From DASSUW01 sp963830725 (GTDB taxonomy: Bacteria > Actinomycetota > Thermoleophilia > Solirubrobacterales > Solirubrobacteraceae), in NCBI GenBank assembly GCA_963830725.1, contig CAWHNO010000002.1, positions 62,001 to 126,000 of the forward strand: DNA of 64,000 bases. Direction: 5' to 3'. The notes beneath the pieces were generated by a model. That model had not been told where the DNA came from and did no database searches. It saw only the letters and a list, made by a program, of their open reading frames with translations. This document shows positions 27,833 through 36,448 of this stretch, piece after piece (the stretch's first letter is position 1; every line of letters starts with the position of its first letter). Both the position numbers and the translations under genes were made by a program.

Positions 27833-29419
27833 TTGCCATCGCTCGCCGTCGCCACGCCGATCCAGGTCGCAGCCGTGCTCGTCACGGCGGCCGCGGTGGG
27901 CGTCGCGCTCGTGGCCCGAGGCCACCGGCGACGCGCGCAGGCGATGCTCGCGGCCTCGGCTCTGGCCGTGCTGACGGTCGGCACGCTGGCCAACCGGCTG
28001 GACCCGCTGCTCGATCCGATCGTCGCGGCGGGCGCGGTCGTGGGCGGCGTCGCGGTGCTCGCCCTGGCGTGGCTCGTCCACCGGCGCCCGCTCACGCTGC
28101 CGGTGCTCGTCGTGGCGGCACTGCCGTTCCGGGTGCCGGTGTCGATCGGCGACTCGGCCGCCAACCTGCTGCTGCCGCTGTACGCGGTCATCGCAGCCGG
28201 CACGCTCGCGTACGCGTGGCGCGCGCTGCGCCGGGACGATCCGGACGCCGAGCGCGAGCGGCTCCTGCGATGGCTCGCATGGGCGTTCGCCGGGGTGCTG
28301 ATGCTCTACGGGCTGCAGGCGTCGTACTCGAGCGACGTCGAGCAGGCGATCAAGAACGTCTGCCTCTTCTACGTGCCGTTCGCGCTGATGTTCCTGCTGC
28401 TGCTCGAGGTCGCCTGGAGCGCCCGGCTGCTGCGCTGGTGCATGGCGGTCACCGTCGGCCTCGCGCTCGCGTTCGCGGCGATCGGCTGCGTCGAGTTCGC
28501 CACCGGGCACCTGCTGATCACGAACGCCAAGGTGATCGAAGCCAACGACCTGCTGCCCTACTTCCGGGTCAACTCCCTGTTCTTCGATCCCAACATCTAC
28601 GGCCGCTACCTGGCGCTGACGATGATCCTGCTGGCGGCCGTCCTGCTGTGGACGCGCCGCCCGCGCGACGCGATCCTGATCGCCCTCGCGCTCGGGCTGC
28701 TGTGGGCCGGGCTCGTGTTCTCGCTCTCGCAGTCGAGCTTCGCGGCACTGCTGCTCGGCCTCGGCGTGCTGGCGGCGCTGCGCTGGAAGCCGTGGCCGGT
28801 GCTCGCGGGGACCGCGCTGGCCGGGCTGGTTGCGCTCGGGCTGGTGCTGCTCGCGCCGGCGGCGCTGAACCTCGAGACCGGCAGCGTGCGCGAGCTCGAC
28901 CGGGCCACGAGCGGGCGCGCGAACCTGATCGGCGGGGGCCTGCGGATGGTCCGCGACCGGCCCGTGCTCGGCTTCGGCTCGGGGTCCTACGCCGAGCGCT
29001 ACCGCGAGCGCGAGCGCGTCAGCTCGGAGAAGGTGGCCGCCGCCTCGCACACGATCCCGCTGACCGTGACGGCGGAGCAGGGCGTGATCGGCCTGGCCGC
29101 GTACCTCGCGCTCGTCGCGCTCTCGCTCGCGCTGCTGTTCGACCGGCTGCGCCGGACGGTTGCGCGCGCGCCGCGCGCCGACGCGGTCGCGCGCGCGGGC
29201 CTCGCCGCCGCCTACTGCGCGCTCGTCCTGCACACCCTCGTGTACGCGGCGTATCTCGAGGATCCGCTGTCGTGGGCGCTGCTGGCGATCGTGGCCGGCC
29301 TGCGCGCGCGGCCGCTCGCCGACGACGCCGCCGCCGAGGCCGCCGCTACGACCGGCACGAGTGAGACCGCCCTGGCCGCGGCACCGACCCGCACGACGGC
29401 CACCGCGCCGGGGTCGTGA
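27833..29419 (+). CDS. O-antigen ligase/polymerase-like membrane protein (Wzy_C family)
   Basis: About 528 residues. The start is uncertain; TTG 27,833 is the first in-frame start near the beginning of the hydrophobic region. At least ten membrane helices. The extracytoplasmic loop contains NSLFFDPNIYGRYLALTMILL and, later, SGRANLIGGGLRMVRDRPVLGFGSGSYAERY followed by SHTIPLTVTAEQGVIGLAAY. The Arg and the final His-x-n-Glu-x-G block are hallmarks of Wzy/WaaL ligases. The C-terminal 40 residues are Ala/Thr-rich and probably disordered. It would polymerise or ligate lipid-linked glycan outside the membrane. Its stop overlaps the GTG of the next gene. Confidence 0.8.
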   Translation: MPSLAVATPIQVAAVLVTAAAVGVALVARGHRRRAQAMLAASALAVLTVGTLANRLDPLLDPIVAAGAVVGGVAVLALAWLVHRRPLTLPVLVVAALPFRVPVSIGDSAANLLLPLYAVIAAGTLAYAWRALRRDDPDAERERLLRWLAWAFAGVLMLYGLQASYSSDVEQAIKNVCLFYVPFALMFLLLLEVAWSARLLRWCMAVTVGLALAFAAIGCVEFATGHLLITNAKVIEANDLLPYFRVNSLFFDPNIYGRYLALTMILLAAVLLWTRRPRDAILIALALGLLWAGLVFSLSQSSFAALLLGLGVLAALRWKPWPVLAGTALAGLVALGLVLLAPAALNLETGSVRELDRATSGRANLIGGGLRMVRDRPVLGFGSGSYAERYRERERVSSEKVAAASHTIPLTVTAEQGVIGLAAYLALVALSLALLFDRLRRTVARAPRADAVARAGLAAAYCALVLHTLVYAAYLEDPLSWALLAIVAGLRARPLADDAAAEAAATTGTSETALAAAPTRTTATAPGS

Positions 29420-30075
29420 TGCTCGTCCGGCCGGAGTTCGAGCCGACCTTGCCGGCGCTGGTGCGCCGGCGTCTCGGGCTGCGCGAACGCACCACGGTCG
29501 TGCTGCTCGTGCTCGCGTTCGCCGCCCTCGTTGCGGCGGTGCTGCTCGTGCGCCCGCGCGTGGATCGCATCAGCGAGGTCGTCCACGGCGGCGAGCCCGC
29601 GTTCACGATGCAGTACCGGAACGACCTGTTCGACTCGGTCGAGCCCCAGGCGGGCGAGCTCGCGCGGATCGAGGGGCGGCGCGGCCGCCAGGCGGTCACG
29701 ATCACGGTCCGCCCGCTCGACCTGCCCGCGCACGGGGGCGACGTCGCCCACGCGCAGCTTCCGATCTACGCCTCGGGCCACATCGAGGCGCTGGCCGGCG
29801 AGATCGAGGGGTTCGAGCTGCGCGGCGAGCACCGCGCGCGGATCAACGATGCGCCCGGTTACGAGGTGCGGTTCAGCGCAGGCTCGCCGGGGCGGCGCAC
29901 CTTCGGCCGCGACCTGATGCTGATCCCGGCCGAGGACGAGTCGCGCGGAGCGCTGCTGGTCAGCCTGCGGCGAGAGATCACGGGGCCGGTCAGGCTCAGC
30001 GAGAGCGAGGAGGAGTTCGCCGATCTCGCGACCGAGGCGATGCGCTCGGTCGAGTACGGCACGGGCCCCGGCTGA
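29416..30075 (+). CDS. Membrane-anchored protein of unknown function
   Basis: 219 residues (GTG 29,416 overlaps the previous stop; ATG 29,419 is equally possible). A basic N-terminus (RRRLGLRERT) precedes one membrane helix (VVLLVLAFAALVAAVLLV), then an extracytoplasmic domain of about 165 residues rich in beta-strands (FTMQYRNDLFDSVEP, AVTITVRPLDLP, GYEVRFSAGSPGRRTFGRDLMLIP). I recognise no domain. Its coupling to the ligase-like gene suggests an accessory role in polymer assembly at the cell surface. Its stop codon abuts the stop of the convergent cyclase gene, the two forming TGATCA. Confidence 0.6.
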   Translation: MMLVRPEFEPTLPALVRRRLGLRERTTVVLLVLAFAALVAAVLLVRPRVDRISEVVHGGEPAFTMQYRNDLFDSVEPQAGELARIEGRRGRQAVTITVRPLDLPAHGGDVAHAQLPIYASGHIEALAGEIEGFELRGEHRARINDAPGYEVRFSAGSPGRRTFGRDLMLIPAEDESRGALLVSLRREITGPVRLSESEEEFADLATEAMRSVEYGTGPG

Positions 30076-30858
30076 TCAGGCGTCCAGGAACGCCACGGCA
30101 CGGCAGAAGGCCGCCTCGCCGCCCTGGAAGCGCCAGGGGAAGCAGCCGAACGTGATCTTGCGGTCGAGCACCCGGTCGATCTCGCCGCCGAGGTTCTCGA
30201 TGTGGATCACGTCGTGCGGGAACAGCAGCGTGTGCATGATCTGGTAGTCGGCCTTGGGGAAGATCTCGTCGAGCGAGCGGCCGAGCTTGGCCTCGGCGTC
30301 CTCGGCCTCGTCCGCGCGCATCCTGCGGATCACGGTGTTCATCGGGTGGTCGGCGCTGCCGGCGTCGACGGCCAGCCAGCGCACCTTGCGCTCGAGCAGC
30401 CACTCCGCGAACGCGCGCGTGGGTCCGGGATGGCGGATGAAGTACTTCGTCTCGTCGACCTGGCTGAGGTCGGTCCAGTTCTCCGGGTAGTGGCGGTGGT
30501 AGCCGGTGTGGATGATCAGGATGTCGCCCGGCTCGATCCTCAGGCCCGTGTCGCGCTCCCAACGCTCGAAGTGCTCGGGCCCGTAAAGGTCGTAGTCGCC
30601 GAGCCCCATCTTCTCGAGGTCGACCACGCAGGCCGGGCCGATCAGCCAGTCGAGCGGCAGGTCCCCGATGAACTTCCCGCCCGAGAAGAAGTGGGCGGGG
30701 GCGTCGAGGTGGGTGCCGACGTGGAGCGTGGAGGTCAGCTCCTGGCCGCCGGCCTTGTCGAAGGCCAGTCGCTTGACCCACTTGACCGACGGGCCGTCGT
30801 AGCTGGCGAAGGCCGGGGTGTGGACGGAGAAGTCCTGCGAGAGGTCAAGGACGTTCAT
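30076..30858 (-). CDS. Cyclase family protein (kynurenine formamidase-like metal-dependent hydrolase)
   Basis: 260 residues. HVGTHLDAPAHFFSGG (about residues 46-61) is the HxGTHxDxPxH metal-binding motif of the cyclase/KynB/isatin hydrolase superfamily. GDILIIHTGYHRHY and WLAVDAGSADHPMNT are further family blocks, as is HTLLFPHDVIHIENLGGEID near the C-terminus. Members hydrolyse amide or cyclic-amide bonds such as N-formylkynurenine, isatin or related lactams using Zn or Mn. It precedes the oxamate-carbamoyltransferase-like set on the same strand, with about 40 bases between them, so a ring-opening or amide hydrolysis step in the same nitrogen pathway is a reasonable inference. The substrate cannot be told. 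Confidence 0.8.
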   Translation of the reverse strand: MNVLDLSQDFSVHTPAFASYDGPSVKWVKRLAFDKAGGQELTSTLHVGTHLDAPAHFFSGGKFIGDLPLDWLIGPACVVDLEKMGLGDYDLYGPEHFERWERDTGLRIEPGDILIIHTGYHRHYPENWTDLSQVDETKYFIRHPGPTRAFAEWLLERKVRWLAVDAGSADHPMNTVIRRMRADEAEDAEAKLGRSLDEIFPKADYQIMHTLLFPHDVIHIENLGGEIDRVLDRKITFGCFPWRFQGGEAAFCRAVAFLDA

Positions 30859-30898
30859 GGGGGCCGCAGACTAGTACCGCGGCACGCGCTGGGGTTGT

Positions 30899-31525
30899 TC
30901 ATGCACGCATAGCGTGTCCCAGCAACCCCACGGCCGCGCCGCGCGCGATCGCGCGCCCGGTCGAGTGGCCGAGCGCCTCGAGCCGCGCCAGCGCGTGGCC
31001 GTCGCCGGCCAGCAGCGCCTGCAGCGGCTCGGGCCCCATCCCGGCGACGGCGAGCTCCAGCAGCGTCGCGGACAGCGCCGTCGTGCGCGAGCGGAGATCG
31101 TCGCCGACCAGCGCCGCCAGCCACGCCTCCCTCAATGCCCCCGGCCAGGGCGATGAGGCGACCACGGCAGCCACGCCCGCAACCAGGTCATCGCCCTCAG
31201 GGGTCAGACCCCCACCGCGCCCGATCAACCGCGCGCCCGCCGCCGCGGCCAGCGACGGGTCGCGCGACACGACCGCCGCCACGAGATCATCAGGGCCATC
31301 GGCGACGAGGTCCGCGGAGCCACGAATCGTCGGGTCCCAGACCTCGCCCGCCACCACGACCTCGTCGCCCACCAACGGCAGCCTCCCCACCTGCACGCCG
31401 TTCGGCAACACCGGCGGCTCGACGGTGAACACCGCGACGAAGCCGCGATCTTCCCCATACGCGGCCGCCCGCCCGGCGCCCACGATCGTGAAGCGCCGCC
31501 CGGCCACCGGCGCGGCGACGATCAC
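30899..31525 (-). CDS. allH: DUF2877 protein, AllH-like oxamate carbamoyltransferase subunit
   Basis: 208 residues from GTG 31,525, which overlaps the preceding stop as GTGA. The motif GRGGGLTPEGDDLVAGVAA is the conserved signature of DUF2877 (YlbF/AllH in E. coli). The family is known as one of three subunits of oxamate carbamoyltransferase, which converts oxalurate to oxamate and carbamoyl phosphate in anaerobic allantoin use. Here it is the last gene of a four-gene set in the order carbamate kinase, FdrA, DUF1116, DUF2877, matching the E. coli gene content. The protein is otherwise Ala/Leu-rich and soluble. The reaction is inferred from the set, not from residues in this subunit. Confidence 0.75.
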   Translation of the reverse strand: MIVAAPVAGRRFTIVGAGRAAAYGEDRGFVAVFTVEPPVLPNGVQVGRLPLVGDEVVVAGEVWDPTIRGSADLVADGPDDLVAAVVSRDPSLAAAAGARLIGRGGGLTPEGDDLVAGVAAVVASSPWPGALREAWLAALVGDDLRSRTTALSATLLELAVAGMGPEPLQALLAGDGHALARLEALGHSTGRAIARGAAVGLLGHAMRA

Positions 31526-32916
31526 AGCCCGGCCAGCGCCCGCACCGCCTTCGCGAACGCCTCCATCGGTGGCTTCACGAGCCCTGCCCCGATCTGGCCG
31601 ACGCCCGGCTCGCGATGCGCGATGCCGGTGTTCACGAAGGGCAGCAGCCGCGTGTGCACCACCTCGCGGCAGTCGATTCCGGTCGGGGTGCCGCGGAAGG
31701 CGAGCGGCGGGATCTGGTAGCTGCGGCTCTCGCCCCAGCAGATGTCGTACATCGCGCGCGTGGCCTCCAGCGCGTCGTCCGGGCCGCCGCCGACCACGCG
31801 GACGATCGCGGGCGCGGCGGCCATCGCGAAGCCTCCCAGCCCGACCGTCTCGGTGATCGTGCTGTCGCCGATGTCGGGGTTCGCGTGCTCGGGGCCGAAG
31901 CCGGGCAGGTACAGCCCGTCGATCATCCCGCTCGGCCCGGTGAACCAGCGGTCGCCGGTGCCGCTCAGCCGCACCCCGAACTCGGTGCCGTTGCGGGCCA
32001 TGGCGACGACGATCGACGAGCGCTCGATGCCGGCAGCCGCATCCGCCATCGCCTTCGAGGCCGGCATCGTGAGGTTGAGATAGAAGTGGTCGTTGCCGGC
32101 GATGAAGCGCGCGACGGCGGCGGTGTCCGCGGACGGCTCGTCGAGCTCGATCAGCGCCGGCAGCAGCTCGCGCAGCAGCAGCGACGTGCCGGCGCGGTTG
32201 CGGTTGTGGCCCTCGTCGCCCATCTGGAGCGCCTGCGCGGTCATCGCGCGCAGGTCGATCGGCTCGCCCAGCCGCTCCAGCGCGCGGACGAACACGCGCG
32301 CCAGCACGTCGCGGATCCAGGCCAGGCGGTCGAGGACCGAGCCGTCGTTGGCGCCGTAGCGCAGGACCTTGCCGAGGCCTTCGTTGAACGTGCAGAACGC
32401 GCGGTTGCCGTGGGCGGCGTTCTCGATCACGCACATCGGCATCGAGGCGCTGACCACCCCGGCCATCGGCCCGACCGCGCCGCGCTCGTGGCAGGGGCCG
32501 AACTCGAACGCGCCGGACGCGGCCAGGCGCTCCGCCTGCTCGAGGTCCCCGGCCAGGCCCTCGTAGACCGCGGCGCCGATCACCGCCCCGCGCAGCGGCC
32601 CCGACATGTCGGGCCATTCGATCGGCGGGCCCGCGTGCAGGATCGTGCGGTCCCCCATGCCCGGAAGCAGGTCACGCGCGACACCGACCCCGACGAGCAG
32701 CGGCTGCGCGTCCTCGAGCCGGGCGACCGCCTCGCCGTTGGCGCGCGCGATCGCCTCGGCCTCGGGCGCGAGCCGCGCGAGCGCCTCCTCGGTGCCCGGC
32801 TCGGGCGGCCGCCACTCGACGCGCTCGACGCGCACGTCCTGGCGCTCGAGCTCGTCGGCGAACAGGTCCACGCCCGCGTTGGCGACGGCGAGCGGCCGGC
32901 CGAGCAGGTCAGCCAT
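31522..32916 (-). CDS. allG: DUF1116 protein, AllG-like oxamate carbamoyltransferase subunit
   Basis: 464 residues from ATG 32,916, overlapping the end of the FdrA gene. Conserved DUF1116 (YlbE/AllG) blocks include GPCHERGAVGPMAGVVSASMP, GDEGHNRNRAGTSLL, GNDHFYLNLTMPASKAMAD and VVAMARNGTEFGVRLSGTGD. The length is normal for the family. With FdrA and DUF2877 it forms the oxamate carbamoyltransferase complex in the allantoin pathway of enterobacteria; the carbamoyl phosphate made is used by a neighbouring carbamate kinase to form ATP. All four genes are present here in tight overlap, so the same energy-yielding step is the best guess. The upstream purine-ring enzymes of that pathway are not in the window. 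Confidence 0.8.
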   Translation of the reverse strand: MADLLGRPLAVANAGVDLFADELERQDVRVERVEWRPPEPGTEEALARLAPEAEAIARANGEAVARLEDAQPLLVGVGVARDLLPGMGDRTILHAGPPIEWPDMSGPLRGAVIGAAVYEGLAGDLEQAERLAASGAFEFGPCHERGAVGPMAGVVSASMPMCVIENAAHGNRAFCTFNEGLGKVLRYGANDGSVLDRLAWIRDVLARVFVRALERLGEPIDLRAMTAQALQMGDEGHNRNRAGTSLLLRELLPALIELDEPSADTAAVARFIAGNDHFYLNLTMPASKAMADAAAGIERSSIVVAMARNGTEFGVRLSGTGDRWFTGPSGMIDGLYLPGFGPEHANPDIGDSTITETVGLGGFAMAAAPAIVRVVGGGPDDALEATRAMYDICWGESRSYQIPPLAFRGTPTGIDCREVVHTRLLPFVNTGIAHREPGVGQIGAGLVKPPMEAFAKAVRALAGL

Positions 32917-34346
32917 CGCGCCCCTCCAGATCGAGCCCGGCGGCCTCGCGCGCCAGCGCCGCGGCCCGGGCGTTGCCGCGCACCACCACCGCGCCCGCCG
33001 CCTCGAGCCGCGCTCGCTGGTCGTCGAGCCCCTGCGGATCGCCGGCGGCGCCCACGAGCGCCACGATCACGTGGAGATCGTCGCGCGCGCCCACGGCCGA
33101 CTCGATGGCCGGCGCGAGGTCGGCCGCCGGGTCCGGATGGGCGCCGTAGCCGAGGACGACGTCGAGCAGCAGCACCGTGATCGACGGATTGCGCGCGGCG
33201 ACGGCGAGCTGCTCGATCCGCAGCGACGGATCGATCATCGGGTGCGCGCGGCCCTGGGTGAATTCGTCGTCGCCGAAGTCGGTGAACTCGCCGCCGCCCA
33301 CGATCGCGGCCGCCTCCGTGCACAGCGTGCCGCCGCTGTACAGGCCGCGCACGTTCCCGGGAGCCGGTCGGCGGCGAAGCGAAGCTCCGAGCGCCGTCAG
33401 CGTCCCGTCGGCCGTCTCGGCAGCCAGCAGAGCGGCATCCGTGAGCGTGCTCGCGCGCTCGATCCGCGCGACATCGCCGGCGCCCTCGCGGCGCGCGCCG
33501 AGCAACGCGAGGATCACCGCCTTGCCGGTGGCGACGGCCGCCGCCTCGATCGCGTCCGCGACGACCGGGTCGGGCGGCTTGGAGATGACCACGATCACGC
33601 TGGTGCCGGCGTCCGCCGCCAGCAACTTCAGGCCCGCGCGCGTCATCAGCCCGCCGACCTCGGCCGACAGGTCGCGGCCGCCGACGCCGATCGCATGCGA
33701 GACGCCGACACCCGCGGCGTCGAGCAGGCAGCTCACCTCCTGGATGCCCGTCCCGGAGGCGCCGACGATCCCCACCGGCCCGCGCCGGACCGCGTTGGCG
33801 AACCCGAGCGCGACGCCGTCGATGATCGCCGTGCCGCAGTCGGCCCCCATGAAGAGCAGGCCGCGCTCGGCCGCCCGCCGCTTCAGCGAGACCTCTTCGG
33901 AGAGGCTCACGCCGTCGGAGAAGCAGAACACGTGCAGGCCGGCCTCCAGAGCCGCCGACGCCTCGTACGCGACGTGCTCGCCGGGGATCGAGAGGAAGGC
34001 CAGGTTGAGCGCCTCGTCCCGGCGCGCGGCCGCGGCGAGCGAGCGCGCCGCAGCGCGCTCCGACGCGACCGTGGGCGTCGCCTTGGCGGCCAGCTCGCGC
34101 TCGACCGCCGTCCACCGCGGCCTCGATCGCCTCGTCGTCGCGCGCGCGCACGGCGATCACCAGGTCGTTCGGGCCGGCGTCGCCGACCGTGAAGCCCTGG
34201 TCGCGCAGCAGCTCGAGGTTGAGCGGCGTCGCCATGCCGACCGCGACCGCCTCTGCGCCGTCCGTGGCGCCGGCCGCCCGCGAGACGAGCATCAGCGTCA
34301 CCGAGTCGTAGTACGCGCCGCCGCGCACGATCACGCGCTCGGTCAT
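32909..34346 (-). CDS. fdrA: FdrA/AllF-like CoA-ligase-fold subunit of oxamate carbamoyltransferase, one +1 step near 34,110
   Basis: About 478 residues when the two frames are joined. The N-terminal part (ATG 34,346) reads MTERVIVRGGAYYDSVTLML, with the FdrA-type start. After EAAVDG near 34,110 one base must be skipped to continue ERELAAKATPTVASERAAA. The C-terminal part has GIVGASGTGIQEVSCLLD, AIGVGGRDLSAEVGGLM and VRGLYSGGTLCTEAAAIV, typical of the succinyl-CoA-synthetase-like folds of FdrA. This frameshift is isolated, far from the damaged zone at 3.9-19.3 kb. The start overlaps the carbamate kinase stop (ATGA). Confidence 0.8.
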
Positions 34347-35257
34347 ACGCGCGTCCCGGCCGACCCCTCGACGCCCTCGCGCAGGCGCTCGAGGCTCGTG
34401 ATCACGGACCGGCCACCGTCGCGGGCGAACTGCAGCGCCGCCTGGACCTTCGGGCCCATGCTGCCGCCGGCGAACTCGCCCGCGTCGAGCAGCGCCTGCA
34501 GCCGGTCCGCCTCGACCTCGCCGAGCCACTCCTGCCGCTCGGTCCCGAAGCCGATCGCCGCGGCCTCGACGTCGGTGGCGACCAGCAACACGTCGGCGCC
34601 CACCGTGCGCGCCAGCAGCGCCCCGGTGAGGTCCTTGTCGAGCACCGCCTCCACCCCGCGCAGCACTCCGTCCTCGCGCACCATCGGGATCCCGCCGCCG
34701 CCGGCGGCGACCACGATCGCGCCGTCGCCGATCAACGCCTCGATCGTGGCGCGGTCGAGGATCTCCAGCGGCTGCGGCGACGGGACCACGCGCCGCCAGC
34801 CCTTCTCGCCGCGCTCCTCCCACGCCTCGCCGGCTGCGATCCGCTCGGCCGCCTCGGGCTCGCTGACGTAGCGCCCGATCGGCTTCGTCGGCCGCTGCCA
34901 CGCGGGATCGTTCACAGCGACCAGCACGCGCGTCACGACCGTGCTGACGAAGCGGTCGGGGAGCCTGGCCTCGAGCGCGGTGACGATCAGGAAGCCGAGC
35001 GTCGCCTGCGTCTGCGCGACGCACCAGTCGAGCGGGACGGGCGGGACGACGTGGCGGGCGAGGTCGTTCTTGAGCAGCAGGTTGCCGACCTGCGGGCCGT
35101 TGCCGTGCGTGATCACGACCTCGTGGCCGTGATCGACCAGGGCGGCGATCTGCTCGCACGCCCCCTCGACGGCCTGCTGCTGCGACAGCGGGTCCGCGCC
35201 GCGCTCACCGGCGATGGCGTTGCCGCCGAGGGCCACGACCACTCGTTCTCCGCGCAC
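34343..35257 (-). CDS. Carbamate kinase (AllK/ArcC-like)
   Basis: 304 residues. VVVALGGNAI at the N-terminus is the amino-acid-kinase phosphate loop. ITHGNGPQVGNLLLKN, LDWCVAQTQATLGFL, VVAAGGGGIPMV and EAVLDKDLTGALLA are the canonical carbamate kinase blocks, and GGSMGPKVQAA closes the active site. It would make ATP and carbamate from carbamoyl phosphate and ADP. The position directly before FdrA, DUF1116 and DUF2877 genes argues for the AllK role rather than the arginine deiminase pathway, no genes of which are nearby. The first 145 bases overlap the 3' end of the AraC gene read in another frame. Confidence 0.85.
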   Translation of the reverse strand: MRGERVVVALGGNAIAGERGADPLSQQQAVEGACEQIAALVDHGHEVVITHGNGPQVGNLLLKNDLARHVVPPVPLDWCVAQTQATLGFLIVTALEARLPDRFVSTVVTRVLVAVNDPAWQRPTKPIGRYVSEPEAAERIAAGEAWEERGEKGWRRVVPSPQPLEILDRATIEALIGDGAIVVAAGGGGIPMVREDGVLRGVEAVLDKDLTGALLARTVGADVLLVATDVEAAAIGFGTERQEWLGEVEADRLQALLDAGEFAGGSMGPKVQAALQFARDGGRSVITSLERLREGVEGSAGTRV

Positions 35258-36060
35258 GTGCGCAGGCTAACATCCTGGTCCTGTGCGGCGTAGCGGGCCG
35301 GCGCGGTACCGACCGTGGCCGTGAAGTCGCGCACGAGGTGCGCCTGGTCGTAGTAACCGAGCGTGATGGCCAGGCGCGCCCAGTCGACATCGCCGCCATC
35401 GGTCGCGTGCGCGGCGGCCTCGTGCAGCCGGTAGCGCCGGATCACCCACGACGGGCTGAGGCCGACGTGGTCGGCGAACAGGCGCTGGACCGAGCGGACG
35501 CTGAGCGACAGCCGGTCCGCGAGCTCGGAGACGCGCGTCAGCGCGCGGTCCTCCTCCAGCAGCGCGACGGCGCGGTCCGCCAGCTCGATCTCGGGGTCCG
35601 GCTCGGCCGGCAGCAGCGGCTCGAGCGCAGCCTCCATGGCGGCGACCGCCTGCTCCAGCGCGCCGGCCTGCTCGACGGCCCGGGCGAGCGCGCCGCCGTC
35701 GAGCCCGGGCAGCGTCGAAGCCGGCAGCCGGCGGTCGCGGATGGACGAGACCGGAGCGCCCAGCAGCGGCCGCAGGCCGCCGGGCCGGAACCGCAGTCCG
35801 ACGGCGCGGCCCTGGCCGGCGAGCGTGCGTTCGAAACGCTCCCGGAGCGGGCCGTAGAGCCAGGCACCACCCTGCTCGACGACGAGATGCGCCGAGGGGT
35901 TGGGCAGCGTCATCTGGTGGTGCGGCTCGCGGCCGCGCAGGTCCCAGACCACGATCCAGTGCCAGACCGCGTACGGCGCCAGGCGCGGGCCCGGATCGAA
36001 CCGGTGCAGCGACCAGGCGTCGTCCGGCGGTGTGCGCAGGACCCCTCGGACGCCGCTCAT
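35113..36060 (-). CDS. AraC family transcriptional regulator
   Basis: 315 residues as read. The N-terminal 150 residues are a DUF6597-like sensor region (WHWIVVWDLRGREPHHQMTLPN, GLRFRPGGLRPLLG). Residues about 180-270 are the AraC double helix-turn-helix: VSELADRLSLSVRSVQRLFADHVGLSP and ARLAITLGYYDQAHLVRDFTATVG, ending PARYAAQ, where AraC proteins normally stop. The remaining 45 residues are Ser/Arg-rich and read out of frame through the start of carbamate kinase. A stop codon (TAG near 35,269) in another frame suggests the original end lay there and was lost. Overlap and orientation make it the likely regulator of the carbamate kinase/FdrA operon. Confidence 0.8.
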   Translation of the reverse strand: MSGVRGVLRTPPDDAWSLHRFDPGPRLAPYAVWHWIVVWDLRGREPHHQMTLPNPSAHLVVEQGGAWLYGPLRERFERTLAGQGRAVGLRFRPGGLRPLLGAPVSSIRDRRLPASTLPGLDGGALARAVEQAGALEQAVAAMEAALEPLLPAEPDPEIELADRAVALLEEDRALTRVSELADRLSLSVRSVQRLFADHVGLSPSWVIRRYRLHEAAAHATDGGDVDWARLAITLGYYDQAHLVRDFTATVGTAPARYAAQDQDVSLRTCAENEWSWPSAATPSPVSAARTRCRSSRPSRGRASRSPPWSITATRS

Positions 36061-36079
36061 GCGCCCGAGGGTAGATCAG

Positions 36080-36400
36080 CTACGACGCCGCGCGGTCGTA
36101 GTTGAGGCGCATCAGCTCGATCACGTCGCGCATGTCGTCCTCGCTCGCGATCCGCCGCGCGCCCCAGGCGACCTTGTCCGGGAAGGCGGGATGGGGCCCG
36201 ATCCGGCCCTGCGCCTTGAGCTCGGCGCCGACGGCCTTCGGAAACCCGAAGTGGGCGATGCGGTCACCGTGCAGATGGCCGATCTCCTTCCGGCCGAACC
36301 GCAGCGACAGCTCGCCGCGGCTGCCCTGCTGAGCGGTCACGCCCGGCCACGACGTGACCTCGTCGACGATCTGCTGGCCCGTGCTTCGCGTCTCGGTCAT
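36080..36400 (-). CDS. DUF5519 (luciferase-like family) small protein
   Basis: 106 residues from ATG 36,400; an in-frame upstream start at 36,442 would add 14 residues with no conservation. SRGELSLRFGRKEIGHLHGDRIAHFGFPK is followed by GPHPAFPDKVAWGARRI and DDMRDVIELMRLNYDRA, blocks I associate with the DUF5519 family, annotated as luciferase-like without a demonstrated reaction. No membrane segment or signal. It lies between the AraC and TetR genes, all on the minus strand, spaced by 20 and 48 bases. Confidence 0.65.
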   Translation of the reverse strand: MTETRSTGQQIVDEVTSWPGVTAQQGSRGELSLRFGRKEIGHLHGDRIAHFGFPKAVGAELKAQGRIGPHPAFPDKVAWGARRIASEDDMRDVIELMRLNYDRAAS

Positions 36401-36448
36401 GGCACCATGGTCGTCACCGGAGCGGGCGCTTTCCACGGGCAATTGGTC

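Noticed and set aside
31190..31212. GGGGTCAGACCCCC sequence resembling the palindromic repeat
   Set aside because: It lies inside the DUF2877 gene and encodes the conserved GGLTPEGDD motif, so the likeness is coincidental.
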